NCBI RefSeq assembly: GCF_902830275.1
Contig: NZ_CADESW010000008.1
Span: 186,001 to 250,000, forward strand
DNA length: 64,000 bases
Direction of reading: 5' to 3'
From: Burkholderia stagnalis
GTDB taxonomy: Bacteria > Pseudomonadota > Gammaproteobacteria > Burkholderiales > Burkholderiaceae
This document shows, piece by piece, positions 37,430 to 48,358 of the stretch. Positions within the stretch are counted from its first letter, which is position 1. The number at the start of each line of letters is the position of its first letter. Both the position numbers and the translations under genes were made by a program. A model generated the notes under the pieces. That model did no database searches and was not told where the DNA came from. It worked only from the letters and a program-made list of their open reading frames with translations.

Positions 37430-37625
37430 CTTGTTCTTTTCCTTGTCAGGGACGTGCTGCCGGCCGTGGCGACGTTCCCCGGAATAGTTGTCTGACGGCG
37501 CGGCCCGGTTGCGCCGTGGATGCTTCGTTCTGTGAAACAGTGCGACGAAAAAAACCGCCGTATTATCGGCCAGGCCGGAGTCGATGGAAACTGCGTCCGC
37601 GGTTTCGGGGCGATGCGTCGGATCG

Positions 37626-37649
37626 GCGCGACACGCTCGCGTGTCGCGC
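37626..37649. repeat. Perfect 11-bp inverted repeat
   Basis: GCGCGACACGC (37626-37636) and GCGTGTCGCGC (37639-37649). It lies in the 446-bp gap between the DUF3857 stop and the macroglobulin start. It could end DUF3857 transcription (minus strand) but lacks a U-tract. No gene is seen in the rest of 37430-37875. Confidence 0.6.
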
Positions 37650-37875
37650 GATGGCCAGGCGGAGGAAAGGGCCGACTGCATGCCGGGCAGGCCGGCCGTG
37701 CAAAGTGACGCGGTGCGTCAGCAGCTCACACGTCGAAGGCGGAACGCGCCGTCACGCACCAGCCGGCTCCCCGGATATTCTCGAATCGTTTCCGAATCGA
37801 TGCGGGAGACGAACCTTCTGCGCGTCAACGGCGCGTGCGGGCCCGTTCCGTCCTTCGAACGCCGGCGCAACGCGC

Positions 37876-39759
37876 TTACGCTGGCGCCACGATCGACACT
37901 GTCTGCCGCAACGAATTCGTGCAGCGCTGCGCATCGTCGAGGAAGCGGCCGAACGCATCGCTGTTCAGGTCGTCGTGGCTCAACCAGCGCGCTTTCTGCA
38001 CCACGCGCTGGCGGAACGCAATGCCTTTCACGCCGCCCGCCTGCGGCGTCACGTCGACGTCGAACCACGGCGAATGCGCGGCGCAGGCGGCAAGCGGCCG
38101 GGCCGCCTCGACGCCGTCGAGCCGCACGTCGGTGAGCGTTTCCTCCTGGTCGCCCACGTACAGGTCGCCCACGTCGCCGTTGCGCCGGTAGTTCGCGAGC
38201 CGCTCCCACTTGTCGCGCCAGCCGGCGCCGCCGTTGTACACGTAGCCGCTCGACGTGCGGTCGAGCGCGCGCCGGTCGACGCCCTGCGCGCGGATCCGGT
38301 AGCCGCCGAGCCCCGCCTCGCTCGAGGCCGGCCGCTCGATGCGGCATTCGACCGGCTCGTTGAGCCAGCCGTTGCACAGGTGCTGGTCGACGGCGGTCGC
38401 GCCCTGTGCGTAGTCGGCGTCCATCAGCGACCACAGCAGGTTCCCGTTCTTGATGACGCTCACGTCGACGCGCGCGCTGCCGTCGGCCAGCACGCGCGCA
38501 CGGTACCTGCCGTCGAAGGTCGCCAGCGGCGCTTCGGCCGCGACGCGGTCCTCGCTCACCGTGCCGTCGCGCTCGAACACGAACGCCCAGCGGTCCTGCA
38601 GATCGGATGGCGTACGGCCCGGCAGGTGCACGTTGTTGGTCGGATCGAGCCACCAGGTCTTGCCGTCGACCACCGCCCGCACGATCGCATGGTTCGGCGC
38701 GCCGATGCCGGGCACCAGCAGCGGCCGCGCATCGGCGCCGCGGAACACGAGCGCGGGACGCGCGTCGATGCCGCTCGCGTCGAGCATCGCGGCGAGCAGC
38801 ACCGCGAGATCCTTGCAATCGCCATAGCCGTTCGACTCGATCTGCGCGAGGTCGAACGGAATGAGGCCGCGCTCGCTCGCGCGCCAGTCGCCCATGTAGC
38901 GATAGTGCGCGCTGATGAATTTCATCAGCGCGGCAACGCGCTCGGGCGCGGGCTTGCTGCGCGCCGCCGCGACGGCTGCCGCGGCGGCCGGCGGCAGCGG
39001 CGCCGCGAGAATCGCGTTGTAGCGCGCGGCGAACACGCCGAAATGCGCCTGCCGGTCGAGGCTGCTGGCGAGTTCGATGCGCGGCACCCGGCGCACGAGC
39101 GTGCCGTCCTCGTTGATCAGGTTGACGAAGCGCGGCGCCTTCAGCTCGACGACGAGCCGTTTGCCCTGCCGCGACGTATCGACCCGGAATGCATCGAGCT
39201 GCTCGCCGCGCCACAGGATCGGCCGGTCGGCCGTGAACGTGGCCCGATACGCGTCGAGCCGCACGGGCGTCGGATCGAACACCGCGCGCTCGTGGAATTC
39301 GGTGGCGTTCGGCGTGGCGGCGATGTGCTCGACGAGCGTGTACGTGATGGTGCTGCCCACCACCAGGCTCGGAAACGCGACGGACGTCTGCTTGTTGCGG
39401 TGAAAGCCGGCTTCCGGGTTCGGCGCGGTGCGCGTGTCGATCTGCCTGCCCGACAGGGCGACGCGCCGGCCGTCCGGCTGGATCACGGCGGCGTCCTTGA
39501 TCTCGAGGCGGTCGTTGTCGCGGAAATCGAAGTCGAGCCGCGACAGTTGCGCACGCCCGGCCGGGCGCAGGATCGTCAGGTGCTCGATGGTCGTGCAGTC
39601 CTTGCTGGTGTCCGGCTGGATCCGGCAGGCGAGCTCGGTGCGCCGCGCGACAGGCGCCTCGTCGATCGGCTGCAACGCGGCGTTCGTGCCGGCGGCGGCG
39701 ACGCACAGCAGCGCCGCGATACCGGTGCGCGTGCGCGTCGGGCGGGATCGGTAGGTCAT
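37876..39759 (-). CDS. Secreted DUF3857 / transglutaminase-like protein
   Basis: A 627-aa exported protein. A signal peptide (GIAALLCVAAAGTNAAL) is followed by a DUF3857-type beta domain (DGRRVALSGRQIDTRTA, VGSTITYTLVEHI). A transglutaminase-like domain carries the expected triad residues in SNGYGDCKDLAVLLAAML (Cys), GAPNHAIVRAVV (His) and WWLDPTNN (Asp). The C-terminal region is a DUF3858-like domain. Such proteins are common in proteobacteria, with unknown substrates. GGAG sits 9 bases before the ATG. Transcribed alone as far as visible. Confidence 0.85.
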   Translation of the reverse strand: MTYRSRPTRTRTGIAALLCVAAAGTNAALQPIDEAPVARRTELACRIQPDTSKDCTTIEHLTILRPAGRAQLSRLDFDFRDNDRLEIKDAAVIQPDGRRVALSGRQIDTRTAPNPEAGFHRNKQTSVAFPSLVVGSTITYTLVEHIAATPNATEFHERAVFDPTPVRLDAYRATFTADRPILWRGEQLDAFRVDTSRQGKRLVVELKAPRFVNLINEDGTLVRRVPRIELASSLDRQAHFGVFAARYNAILAAPLPPAAAAAVAAARSKPAPERVAALMKFISAHYRYMGDWRASERGLIPFDLAQIESNGYGDCKDLAVLLAAMLDASGIDARPALVFRGADARPLLVPGIGAPNHAIVRAVVDGKTWWLDPTNNVHLPGRTPSDLQDRWAFVFERDGTVSEDRVAAEAPLATFDGRYRARVLADGSARVDVSVIKNGNLLWSLMDADYAQGATAVDQHLCNGWLNEPVECRIERPASSEAGLGGYRIRAQGVDRRALDRTSSGYVYNGGAGWRDKWERLANYRRNGDVGDLYVGDQEETLTDVRLDGVEAARPLAACAAHSPWFDVDVTPQAGGVKGIAFRQRVVQKARWLSHDDLNSDAFGRFLDDAQRCTNSLRQTVSIVAPA

Positions 39760-40479
39760 CGGGAGGGCTCCTCGTTTGGGTGGTGGCGAGTTGGATACGG
39801 TCGTCGCATCGCATAGGCCTACTGATTTCGCTCGAGCGAAATGCGGACGCACGCGCGCGCAACGGATGGAGACGCGCCGGAATCGACGCTGACGACATGG
39901 CTAAAGAGAGGCGCGCCGCACGACGTGGTGTGCGGGCTTCGTGGCGAGTGTCGCTGACCGATGGCGATTGCATCCGGGGCCGGCGCCTCGAACGCGCCAG
40001 TGCAGGCGCAGGTGGATGCAATCACGCTGAATCCCGATCGCCTGTCTGATGAAGGACGAGCGATCCGTTGATTCATTAGAACTGCTTTGGTATTCGCGCT
40101 ATCGAATGGTATGACGATTTAAACCGGGCCGATCGTATCAAAATCTTTCGAAGCCTGTCAAACCTGCCGGTTATTCATTTGACTTGAATTCACCTCGTTG
40201 CTTTGCAATTCGAATGAATAAACCCAATGCCGGCGGCGGCCGAATGTTCGCCTCTCATCCGGCCCGATCAAGATCGCCCAACCCGTCACGATCCACGCAT
40301 TTCCATTGCCTAGAATCAAAGTTGTGTGCACGCCCATCGTGGCGTGCGGCACGGCCGGGTCGGTCATATCGCCCGCCCGCGAACCCGCCGCGCGTCAATC
40401 CTGCGTGGAATGCCGCGGGCAACCGGGCGTTGCGGCAAGTCTGACCGATCGAACCGCCCCTTTTTCCCTGGAGATCGTC
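39760..40479. other. Intergenic region, partly AT-rich
   Basis: 720 bp between the divergent DUF3857 gene and a small plus-strand gene. The stretch 40040-40330 is less GC-rich than the flanks and probably holds promoters. Short frames here lack ribosome sites and coding character. I see no RNA gene or clear operator. Confidence 0.5.
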
Positions 40480-40683
40480 ATGAATACGGAAACCAGCGCC
40501 AACGTGCGCGCGTTCGTGCAGACCGCCGAGCAGGCCGGCTCGTATGTGTGGGTCATCGCGCTCGTCGACTTCGACGCGCAGACCGTCAAGCGCGCGCTCG
40601 TCTCCGAGGAATCGTTCGGCACGGCAGCCGCCGCGAGGGATGCCGGCGAAGCTCGCCTGACAGGCATGCGGCAGGATCACTGA
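40480..40683 (+). CDS. Small hypothetical protein
   Basis: A 67-aa protein (MNTETSANVRAFVQTAEQ at the start, GSYVWVIALVDFDAQTVKRA in the middle) with a predicted strand-helix pattern and no Cys or membrane helix. CCCTGGAG lies 9-10 bases before the ATG. It ends 94 bp before the glutamine synthetase start on the same strand and may be co-transcribed. Not recognised. Confidence 0.6.
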   Translation: MNTETSANVRAFVQTAEQAGSYVWVIALVDFDAQTVKRALVSEESFGTAAAARDAGEARLTGMRQDH

Positions 40684-40777
40684 CGCAACGCACTCGCCTG
40701 CGGACCCGTCCGGCTTTCGCGCGCGGACGGCCTGAAGTCGAACGATAGGAAGAAATGGCCGGAAGCGGAGAACGATC

Positions 40778-42283
40778 ATGTCCAAGACGCAAGCGCCGCC
40801 CGGGCCGACGCCCGCGGTATCCGTCGACGCAGGCAGCTACCGCGTCGTGCGCCCCCAGAACGCGAGCGACGTCATCGCGCTGCTGCGCCGGCACGATATC
40901 CGGATCGTCGACCTGAAGTTCACCGACCTGCCCGGCCTCTGGCAGCACCTGTCGATTACGCGCCCCGAAGTGCATGAAGGCCTGTTCGACGCCGGCATCG
41001 GCTTCGACGGCTCGTCGATTCGCGGCTTCCAGGAGATCCACGAATCGGACATGCTGCTGCGGCCGGACCCCGCCAGCGCGTTCGTCGATCCGGTGTGCGG
41101 CACGCCGACGCTGTCGCTGATCTGCGACGTCATCGATCCGGTGCTGCGGCAACCGTACTCGCGCGACCCGCGCTACATCGCGCAAAAGGCCGAGGCCTAC
41201 CTGAAGCAGACCGGCATCGCGACGGCGTGCTATTTCGGCCCCGAGCTCGAGTTCTTCATCTTCGATTCGATCCGCTTCGGCCAGGACCAGCACAGCGGCT
41301 ACTACTACGTCGAATCGGCCGAAGGCGACTGGGCCACGGGCCGCGACGAAGGCGCATACGGCGGCGGCAATCTCGGCTACAAGGCGCGCTACAAGGAAGG
41401 CTATTTCCCGGTGCCGCCGCAGGACACGCTGCAGGAGATCCGTTCGGAAATCGCGCTGACGCTCGAGCAGGCCGGCGTGCAGGTCGAGGTGCATCACCAT
41501 GAGGTCGCGACCGCCGGCCAGAACGAGATCGACATCCGCTTCGCGACGCTCACGCAGATGGCGGACAACGTGATGATCTACAAGTACATCTGCAAGAACG
41601 TCGCGCGCCGGCACGGCAAGGTCGCCACCTTCATGCCCAAGCCGCTGTTCGCCGACAACGCGAGCGGCATGCACTGCCACCAGAGCCTGTGGAACGACGA
41701 TCGCAATCTCTTCTACGACGCGAACGGCTGGGCGCTGACCTCCGACCTGTGCCGCTGGTACATCGGCGGCCTGCTGCACCACGCGCCCGCGTTGATGGCG
41801 CTGTGCGCGCCCACCACGAATTCGTACAAGCGGCTCGTGCCGGGCTATGAAGCGCCCGTGAATCTCGCGATGTCGCAGCGCAACCGCTCCGCCGCCGCGC
41901 GCATTCCGATGTACTCCGATTCGCCTGCTGCGCGCCGCGTCGAGTTTCGCTGCCCCGACCCGTCCGCGAACGCGTACCTCGCGTTTGCGGCGATGCTGAT
42001 GGCCGGCCTCGACGGCATCGAGAACCGGATCGATCCCGGCGAGCCGCTCGACCGGAACATCTACGACCTGCCGCCCGAGGAAGCGTGCAACATCCGGCAG
42101 GTGCCGGGCTCCCTCGACGCGGCGCTGCTGGCGCTCGAAGCCGACCACGCATTCCTGCTCAAGGGCGGCGTGTTCAGCGACGACCTGATCCGCACGTGGA
42201 TCGATTACAAGCGCAGGCGGGAAATCGACGCGATCCGCCTGCGCCCGCATCCTTGGGAGTTCTACCTGTACTTCGACATCTGA
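40778..42283 (+). CDS. Glutamine synthetase, type I-like paralogue
   Basis: ATP-dependent ligation of ammonia to glutamate, or a related gamma-glutamylation. The 501-aa protein has an N-terminal extension of about 25 residues before the beta-grasp domain. Catalytic motifs are intact: GIGFDGSSIRGFQEIHESDM, YFGPELEFFIFD, the ATP-binding block KPLFADNASGMHCHQSLW, and VPGYEAPVNLAMSQRNRSAA. NIYDLPPEE matches the adenylylation loop (Tyr) of GlnA. The end, RPHPWEFYLYFDI, departs slightly from housekeeping GlnA. No glnB/ntr genes are nearby, so this is probably an accessory paralogue; its substrate may differ. Confidence 0.88.
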   Translation: MSKTQAPPGPTPAVSVDAGSYRVVRPQNASDVIALLRRHDIRIVDLKFTDLPGLWQHLSITRPEVHEGLFDAGIGFDGSSIRGFQEIHESDMLLRPDPASAFVDPVCGTPTLSLICDVIDPVLRQPYSRDPRYIAQKAEAYLKQTGIATACYFGPELEFFIFDSIRFGQDQHSGYYYVESAEGDWATGRDEGAYGGGNLGYKARYKEGYFPVPPQDTLQEIRSEIALTLEQAGVQVEVHHHEVATAGQNEIDIRFATLTQMADNVMIYKYICKNVARRHGKVATFMPKPLFADNASGMHCHQSLWNDDRNLFYDANGWALTSDLCRWYIGGLLHHAPALMALCAPTTNSYKRLVPGYEAPVNLAMSQRNRSAAARIPMYSDSPAARRVEFRCPDPSANAYLAFAAMLMAGLDGIENRIDPGEPLDRNIYDLPPEEACNIRQVPGSLDAALLALEADHAFLLKGGVFSDDLIRTWIDYKRRREIDAIRLRPHPWEFYLYFDI

Positions 42284-42307
42284 ACGCACGCCATGCCGGC
42301 GAACGGC

Positions 42308-42793
42308 TCAACGCGCGCCGGCATGCGACCACGTCCCTTCGATATCGATCACCGTGCGCACGGAGTTCGCGAGGAAGCATGCGTCGTGCGCTTCGTGATG
42401 CAGCGCCGCCACCTCCGCGTCGGTCGGCGCGCGCTCGCCGGCGAACGTCACCGCCGGCTTCAGCACGACGCGCGTCACCACTTCCTTGCCCGCGTCGTTC
42501 TTCTCCATCGTGCCCTGCGCCGCATCGCGATAGCGCGTGACGACGAAGCGCTTCTGCGCGGCGATCGACAGGAACCACAGCATGTGGCAGCTCGACAGCG
42601 CCGCAACGTACGCCTCCTCCGGGTCGACCGCGGCCGGATCCGAGAAAGGCGCGCGCACCACGTGCGGCGAGCTCGACGCGGGCACCGTGACGCCGCCGTC
42701 GAAGCGCCATTCGTGCTTGCGGCTGTAGCGGTTGTCGGTGAACTTCTCGTCCGGTGCGCCCTGCCATTCGACTTCAGCGGTATACGTCGACAT
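42308..42793 (-). CDS. OsmC-like family protein
   Basis: A 161-aa OsmC-fold protein: MSTYTAEVEWQG and DPEEAYVAALSSCHMLWFL with the first conserved Cys, and EAHDACFLANSVRTVIDI with the second. It belongs to a branch distinct from the OsmC at 27574. The next minus-strand gene upstream is a hydroxyacid dehydrogenase 48 bp away, possibly in one operon. It is convergent with the glutamine synthetase. Confidence 0.87.
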   Translation of the reverse strand: MSTYTAEVEWQGAPDEKFTDNRYSRKHEWRFDGGVTVPASSSPHVVRAPFSDPAAVDPEEAYVAALSSCHMLWFLSIAAQKRFVVTRYRDAAQGTMEKNDAGKEVVTRVVLKPAVTFAGERAPTDAEVAALHHEAHDACFLANSVRTVIDIEGTWSHAGAR

Positions 42794-42841
42794 CCTGGCT
42801 CCTTCGTTGACAAAAATCCTGTGTGTGCGCGCCGCGCCGGC

Positions 42842-43774
42842 TCAGATCGGCGTCAGCAGCGGCTCGCCCGCGAAATGCCGCGCGGCGTTGTCGAGGAACT
42901 GCTGCACCGAGCGGTCCAGCGCCTCGGGCGACCAGCCGCCCATGTGCGGCGTCAGCACGACGTTGTCGAGATCGAGCAGCGCGTGCGGCGGCGCCGGCTC
43001 GCCCTCGTACACGTCGAGCCCCGCGCCGCCGAGGCGGCCTTCGCGCAACGCGTCTGCCAACGCAGCGGTATCGACAACGCTGCCGCGCGCGATATTGACG
43101 AGAAATCCGTTCGGGCCGAGCGCATCGAGCACCGTGCGGTCGATCAGGTGACGGGTGCCCGCGCCGCCCGGCGTCGCGACGAGCAGGAAGTCGGCCCACT
43201 GCGCGAGCGCGTCGAGCCGGTCGAAATGGCGATAGGTAACGCCGGCCCTCGGCGTGCGGTTGTGATAGCCGATCTCGAGATCGAAGCCGGCCGCGCGGCG
43301 CGCGAATTTCTCGCCGATCTTGCCGAGACCGACGATGCCGAGCTTCTTGCCGGACACGTTCGGCGGCAGCGGCAACGCATCGCGCCAGATGCCCGCGCGG
43401 GTCTGGCCGTCCAGCCGCACGACGCCGCGCACCGTGGCAAGCAGCAGCGCGAATGCATGATCGGCGACGCAGTCGTCGTTGGTGCCCGTGCCGGCCGCGA
43501 CGGCCACGCCGCGCGTGCGCGCATGCGCGACGTCGATGTGCTCGAAGCCCGCGCCGAGCGCGCTGACGAAGGTCAGGCGCGGCAGCCGATCGATTTCGGC
43601 GGCGGTGAGGCCCGTGCTGCCGTTGGTCAGCACCGCGCGGATCGTGCCGCCGTGCTCGGCGATGGCCTGTGCGCGTGCGTCGGGGGTGAGGGCATAGCGC
43701 ACGTCGAACGACGCGGCGATCTGGCGATGCGCGTCGTCGCGCATCGGGATGAGGATCAGCAGCTCGGGCTTCAT
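42842..43774 (-). CDS. D-isomer-specific 2-hydroxyacid dehydrogenase
   Basis: NAD(P)H-dependent reductase of 2-ketoacids (glyoxylate/hydroxypyruvate-like), 310 aa. It has the Rossmann motif KLGIVGLGKIGEKFARRA, the arginine motif in FLVNIARGSVVD, the Glu region LDVYEGEPAPP and the catalytic His in VVLTPHMGGWSPEA. Start ATG 43774 (MKPELLILIP). It is divergent from the osmoprotectant importer and shares a 162-bp regulatory gap with it. The exact substrate is unknown. Confidence 0.9.
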   Translation of the reverse strand: MKPELLILIPMRDDAHRQIAASFDVRYALTPDARAQAIAEHGGTIRAVLTNGSTGLTAAEIDRLPRLTFVSALGAGFEHIDVAHARTRGVAVAAGTGTNDDCVADHAFALLLATVRGVVRLDGQTRAGIWRDALPLPPNVSGKKLGIVGLGKIGEKFARRAAGFDLEIGYHNRTPRAGVTYRHFDRLDALAQWADFLLVATPGGAGTRHLIDRTVLDALGPNGFLVNIARGSVVDTAALADALREGRLGGAGLDVYEGEPAPPHALLDLDNVVLTPHMGGWSPEALDRSVQQFLDNAARHFAGEPLLTPI

Positions 43775-43936
43775 GATGGAATTCGGCTTCGCGGCGATGC
43801 ACGGCAGTGTATCGGAAGACGCCGGATCGCGTACGGGAGAACCGGCCCAAAACGGCGCACGCGGTTTGCCAAAGCAGGCCCGCTCAAGTAAGTTTCGGCG
43901 TACGCTCCTTTTCTCACAATGCTGGAGGTCGGCCCG

Positions 43937-44860
43937 ATGAAACTTGCCCTGCCCGCCCGGATGCTGGGCCTCGCGTTCGCCGCCGCCGTCGCGGCGCCCG
44001 GCGCGCATGCCGCCGACGCCGTCGTGGTGTCGTCGAAGATCGATACCGAAGGCAACCTGCTCGGCAACGTGATCGCGCAGGTGCTGAAGGCGCACGGCAT
44101 TCCGGTCACCCAGAAGATCGCGCTCGGCACGACGCCGATCGTGCGCAAGGCGCTCGTCAGCGGCGAGATCGACATCTATCCCGAGTACACGGGCAACGCC
44201 GCCTTCTTCTTCAACAAGGCCGACGATCCCGTGTGGAAGGACGCGGCGCAAGGCTACGACACCGCGAAGAAGCTCGACTACGCGGCCAATCGCCTCGTGT
44301 GGCTCACGCCGTCGCCCGCGAACAATACGTGGGGCGTCGCGGTGCTCGCGCCGCTCGCACAGGCGCAGCGCCTGAAAAGCTTTTCCGATTTCGGCAAATG
44401 GGTGGCCGGCGGCGGCAAGCTGAAGCTCGCGGCGTCCGCCGAGTTCGTCAACAGCGCGTCCGCGCTGCCGTCGTTCGAGAAGGCGTATGGCTTCAAGCTG
44501 AAGCCCGACCAGCTCGTCGTGCTGTCCGGCGGCGACACGGCGGCCACCATCAAGGCCGCCGCGAACCAGACCGACGGCGTGAACGCGGCGATGGTCTACG
44601 GCACCGACGGCGGGATCGCGGCCAGCGGCCTCGCGGTGCTCGACGACGACAAGCACGTGCAGCCCGTCTATGCGCCGACGCCGGTGATTCGCGAAGCGGT
44701 GCTGAAAGCGCATCCGCAGATCGCCGACTACCTGAAGCCGGTGTTCGCGAGCCTCGACCTGAAGACGCTGCAGACGCTCAACAGCCGCATCCAGATCAAC
44801 GGCGAGCCGGCCGCGGGCGTCGCCGCGCAGTACCTGAAGGCGAAGGGCTTCGTGAAATGA
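43937..44860 (+). CDS. yehZ: Osmoprotectant/glycine betaine ABC transporter, periplasmic binding protein (OsmF/YehZ-like)
   Basis: Periplasmic substrate-binding protein of 307 aa with a signal peptide (MLGLAFAAAVAAPGAHA). The mature N-terminus VVVSSKIDTEGNLLGNVIAQ and the segment EIDIYPEYTGNAAFFF are typical of the OpuAC/ProX-type cluster that includes YehZ. GGAGG precedes the ATG. First of four genes in the exact order of E. coli yehZYXW, overlapping the next by 4 bp. Likely ligands are betaine-like compounds, linking it functionally to betIBA upstream. Confidence 0.85.
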   Translation: MKLALPARMLGLAFAAAVAAPGAHAADAVVVSSKIDTEGNLLGNVIAQVLKAHGIPVTQKIALGTTPIVRKALVSGEIDIYPEYTGNAAFFFNKADDPVWKDAAQGYDTAKKLDYAANRLVWLTPSPANNTWGVAVLAPLAQAQRLKSFSDFGKWVAGGGKLKLAASAEFVNSASALPSFEKAYGFKLKPDQLVVLSGGDTAATIKAAANQTDGVNAAMVYGTDGGIAASGLAVLDDDKHVQPVYAPTPVIREAVLKAHPQIADYLKPVFASLDLKTLQTLNSRIQINGEPAAGVAAQYLKAKGFVK

Positions 44861-46031
44861 CGGCGCGCGCGGCCGCCTCCGCGCGACGCCTCGCGGCCGA
44901 CCGGGTCGGCATCCTGATCGGCGCGCTGACGATCGGCGCGGTGCTGTTCGCGCCGTTCGTCGTGCTGCGGCCGAACCGGATCGCGGCAGGCGCCGGGCTC
45001 CCGCTGCTCCATGCCTTGCCGGGCGCGCAAGCCAGCGCGCTCGCCGCGCTGTGGATCGCCGCCGCACTGTGGACGATGACGGCGAGCCGGCCCGCGTGGC
45101 GCCTCGCCGTCGGTTGCGGGCTGCTCGCGACGCTCGGCTACGCGGCCGGCGCCGCCGCGACGCATCTCGTCGCGGCCGACGACGCGCTCGCGCGCGTGTC
45201 GCCCGCCGCCGGCGTCTGGCTGCTGCTGTTCGCGTGGGCCGTGCTGGTCGCCGATGCGCTCGCGCGGCTCGCGTTCGGCCCGTGGCGGCGGCTCGCCGCG
45301 CTCGCGCTCGCCGTCGCGGCGCTCGCCGTGCCGCTCGCGACCGGCTGGTGGGACGGGCTCTCCGTGATGCGCGAATACGCGGTGCGCGGCGACGACTTCT
45401 GGCGCGAGGCCGCGCGGCACGTCGCGCTCGCGGGCGGCTCGGTCGCGGCCGCGCTGGTCGCGGGCCTGCCGCTCGGCATCGCGTGCGCGCGCGTCGACGC
45501 GGTGCGCGCGGCGGTGATGCCGGTGCTCAATGTCGTTCAGACGATCCCGAGCATCGCGATGTACGGGCTGATGATGGCGCCGCTCGGCATGCTCGCCGCG
45601 CACGTGCCGCTCGCGGCCTCACTCGGCGTGCGCGGGATCGGCGTCGCGCCGGCCGTGCTCGCGCTGTTCCTGTATTCGCTGCTGCCGATCGCCTCGAGCG
45701 TCGCGGTGGGCCTGCAGCAGGTGCCGCCGCAAGTAACCGAAGCCGCGCGCGCGATGGGCATGACGGGCGCGCAGCGCCTGCTGCGGGTCGACCTCGTGCT
45801 CGCGCTGCCGGTAATCCTGAGCGGCGTGCGCATCGTGCTCGTACAGAACATCGGCCTGACCGCGGTGGCCGCGCTGATCGGCGGCGGCGGTTTCGGCACC
45901 TTCATCTTCCAGGGGATCGGGCAATCCGCCGCCGATCTCGTGCTGCTCGGCGCGATCCCGACGATCGCGCTCGCGCTGATGGCCGCCGTCGTGTTCGAAG
46001 CCGCGACCGCACTCGCGAAAGGACCTTCCGC

Positions 46032-46035
<4 letters not shown>
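44857..46035 (+). CDS. yehY: Osmoprotectant ABC transporter permease, long form (YehY-like)
   Basis: Inner-membrane permease of 392 aa. The N-terminal half adds several hydrophobic helices absent from ordinary permeases of this family, as in YehY. The C-terminal binding-protein-dependent transport domain shows NVVQTIPSIAMYGLMMAPLG and the EAA loop region VTEAARAMGMTGAQRLLRVDL. Starts inside the binding-protein stop (ATGA) and overlaps the ATPase start. Confidence 0.85.
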
Positions 46036-46966
<931 letters not shown>

Positions 46967-46970
<4 letters not shown>

Positions 46971-47728
46971 CGACGCGGCCCACCGCGCACCGCCGGCGCG
47001 GCTTCGCTTCGCTCGCCGCGCGCGTGGCCGCGCTGGCGCTGCTGCTCGTGCTGCTGCTGCGTCCGGCATGGCTGCAAGGGCTGTTCGCGCCGTTCGCGGA
47101 CAACGGCGCGCCCGTCATCTACGACCGCGCGAGCCTGCTCGACCTCACGCTCGCGCATCTCGGCACGGTCGCGCTGTCGAGCCTGATCGGCACGCTGCTC
47201 GCGATCGCGGCCGGCATCGCGGTGACGCGGCCGTCCGGCGCGGATTTCCTGCCGGTGGCGCGCAGCATCGTGAACATCGGCCAGACGTTTCCGCCGGTGG
47301 CCGTGCTCGCGCTCGCGGTGCCGGCGGTCGGCTTCGGCCTGCAGCCGGTGCTGATCGCGCTGGTGCTGTACGGGCTGCTGCCGGTCTTCGAAAGCACGAT
47401 CGCGGGCATCGAGGACGTGCCGCGCGACGTCGTCGACGCCGCGCGCGGGATGGGCATGAGCGGCTGGCAGCAACTGGCCACCGTGGAGCTGCCGCTCGCG
47501 CTTCCGGTAATCGTCAACGGTATTCGCCTCGCGGTCGTGATCAATCTCGGCACCGCGACGATCGGCTCGACGGTCGCCGCGCGCGGGCTCGGCGACGTGA
47601 TCATCGCGGGCCTGCAGACCGCGAACACGGCATTCGTGCTGCAGGGCGGGATGATCGTCGGGTTGCTGGCGGTGCTGGTGAGCGATGCGATCGGGGCGCT
47701 TGCGCGGCTGGTCGAGAGGCGTGCATAG
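46967..47728 (+). CDS. yehW: Osmoprotectant ABC transporter permease, short form (YehW-like)
   Basis: Second permease, 253 aa, five to six helices. Family regions include SIVNIGQTFPPVAVLALAV and the EAA loop VVDAARGMGMSGWQQLATVEL, then GTATIGSTVAARGLGDVII. It closes the yehZYXW-like operon. The stop is 21 bp from the convergent tssJ stop, with no clear terminator between them. Confidence 0.87.
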
Positions 47729-47749
47729 CGCTCTCCCTGCCAGCCCTTG

Positions 47750-48358
47750 TCATCCGGCCTGCGTTCCATATTCAGTCACCGCAGCCGGCCTGGACTTCAG
47801 TGGGTTTGGTACGCTCTGCAGCGGCGAACGGCGCCTGGGCTCATCCGTCGCTCCCACAACGTTCAACGTGTTGCCGCGCGCCTCGATCTTCACCGGATCG
47901 GTTTTCTTCCATTGCTGCTTCGGAATCGTCAGTTTCCACATCGAATTCCTGCCCGGATCGCGGAAAAACGCAACCACGCCAACATGTTCCGTATCGCTGT
48001 GCATGGGTTCACTTATGCTCGCACTCGCATCCGGACGCAGCACGACGTCCGTGGTCGCAAGCACATCGGCTTTCAACACGTCGCGATCGTCCGCCTGCAA
48101 CTGCGCGTAATCGAGCTGACGGAACGTCTGCAATGCTTTCAGCTGATAAATCCGCACGACCGTAGACAACGATTGCTCGGCGTCATTCGGATTGAGCGAC
48201 GCTCGGCTGACGAGATCGATGTTCATCGTCTTCACCTGCGTCGTGAACGCCCACTTCGCCGCGCCCACCGTGCCATCCTTCACCGCCTGCCCCACCCCGC
48301 ATCCCGCGACGGCAAGCATGGTCAGCACGACTGTGCCGGTTCTAAACGGTCGCATCAT
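47750..48358 (-). CDS. tssJ: Type VI secretion outer-membrane lipoprotein TssJ
   Basis: Outer-membrane-anchored component of the T6SS membrane complex that contacts TssM. The signal peptide ends in a lipobox (LTMLAVAGC). The mature domain has the TssJ beta-sandwich blocks VVRIYQLKALQTFRQLDYA and EHVGVVAFFRDPGRNSMWKL. At 202 aa it is slightly longer than average because of a C-terminal tail. ATG 48358 overlaps the tssG stop (ATGA). Last gene of the visible T6SS run. Confidence 0.9.
   Translation of the reverse strand: MMRPFRTGTVVLTMLAVAGCGVGQAVKDGTVGAAKWAFTTQVKTMNIDLVSRASLNPNDAEQSLSTVVRIYQLKALQTFRQLDYAQLQADDRDVLKADVLATTDVVLRPDASASISEPMHSDTEHVGVVAFFRDPGRNSMWKLTIPKQQWKKTDPVKIEARGNTLNVVGATDEPRRRSPLQSVPNPLKSRPAAVTEYGTQAG

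Noticed and set aside
29807-37495. A 2562-codon open frame on the plus strand opposite pbpC and the alpha-2-macroglobulin gene
   Set aside because: It lies antisense to two well-supported genes. Its product is an Arg/His/Ala-rich sequence with no domain, the usual result of GC-rich codon bias on the opposite strand.
37430-37700. N-terminal extension of the alpha-2-macroglobulin frame up to 37681
   Set aside because: The extra 84 residues show no signal or conserved pattern, while ATG 37429 has a plausible ribosome site and starts the hydrophobic anchor.
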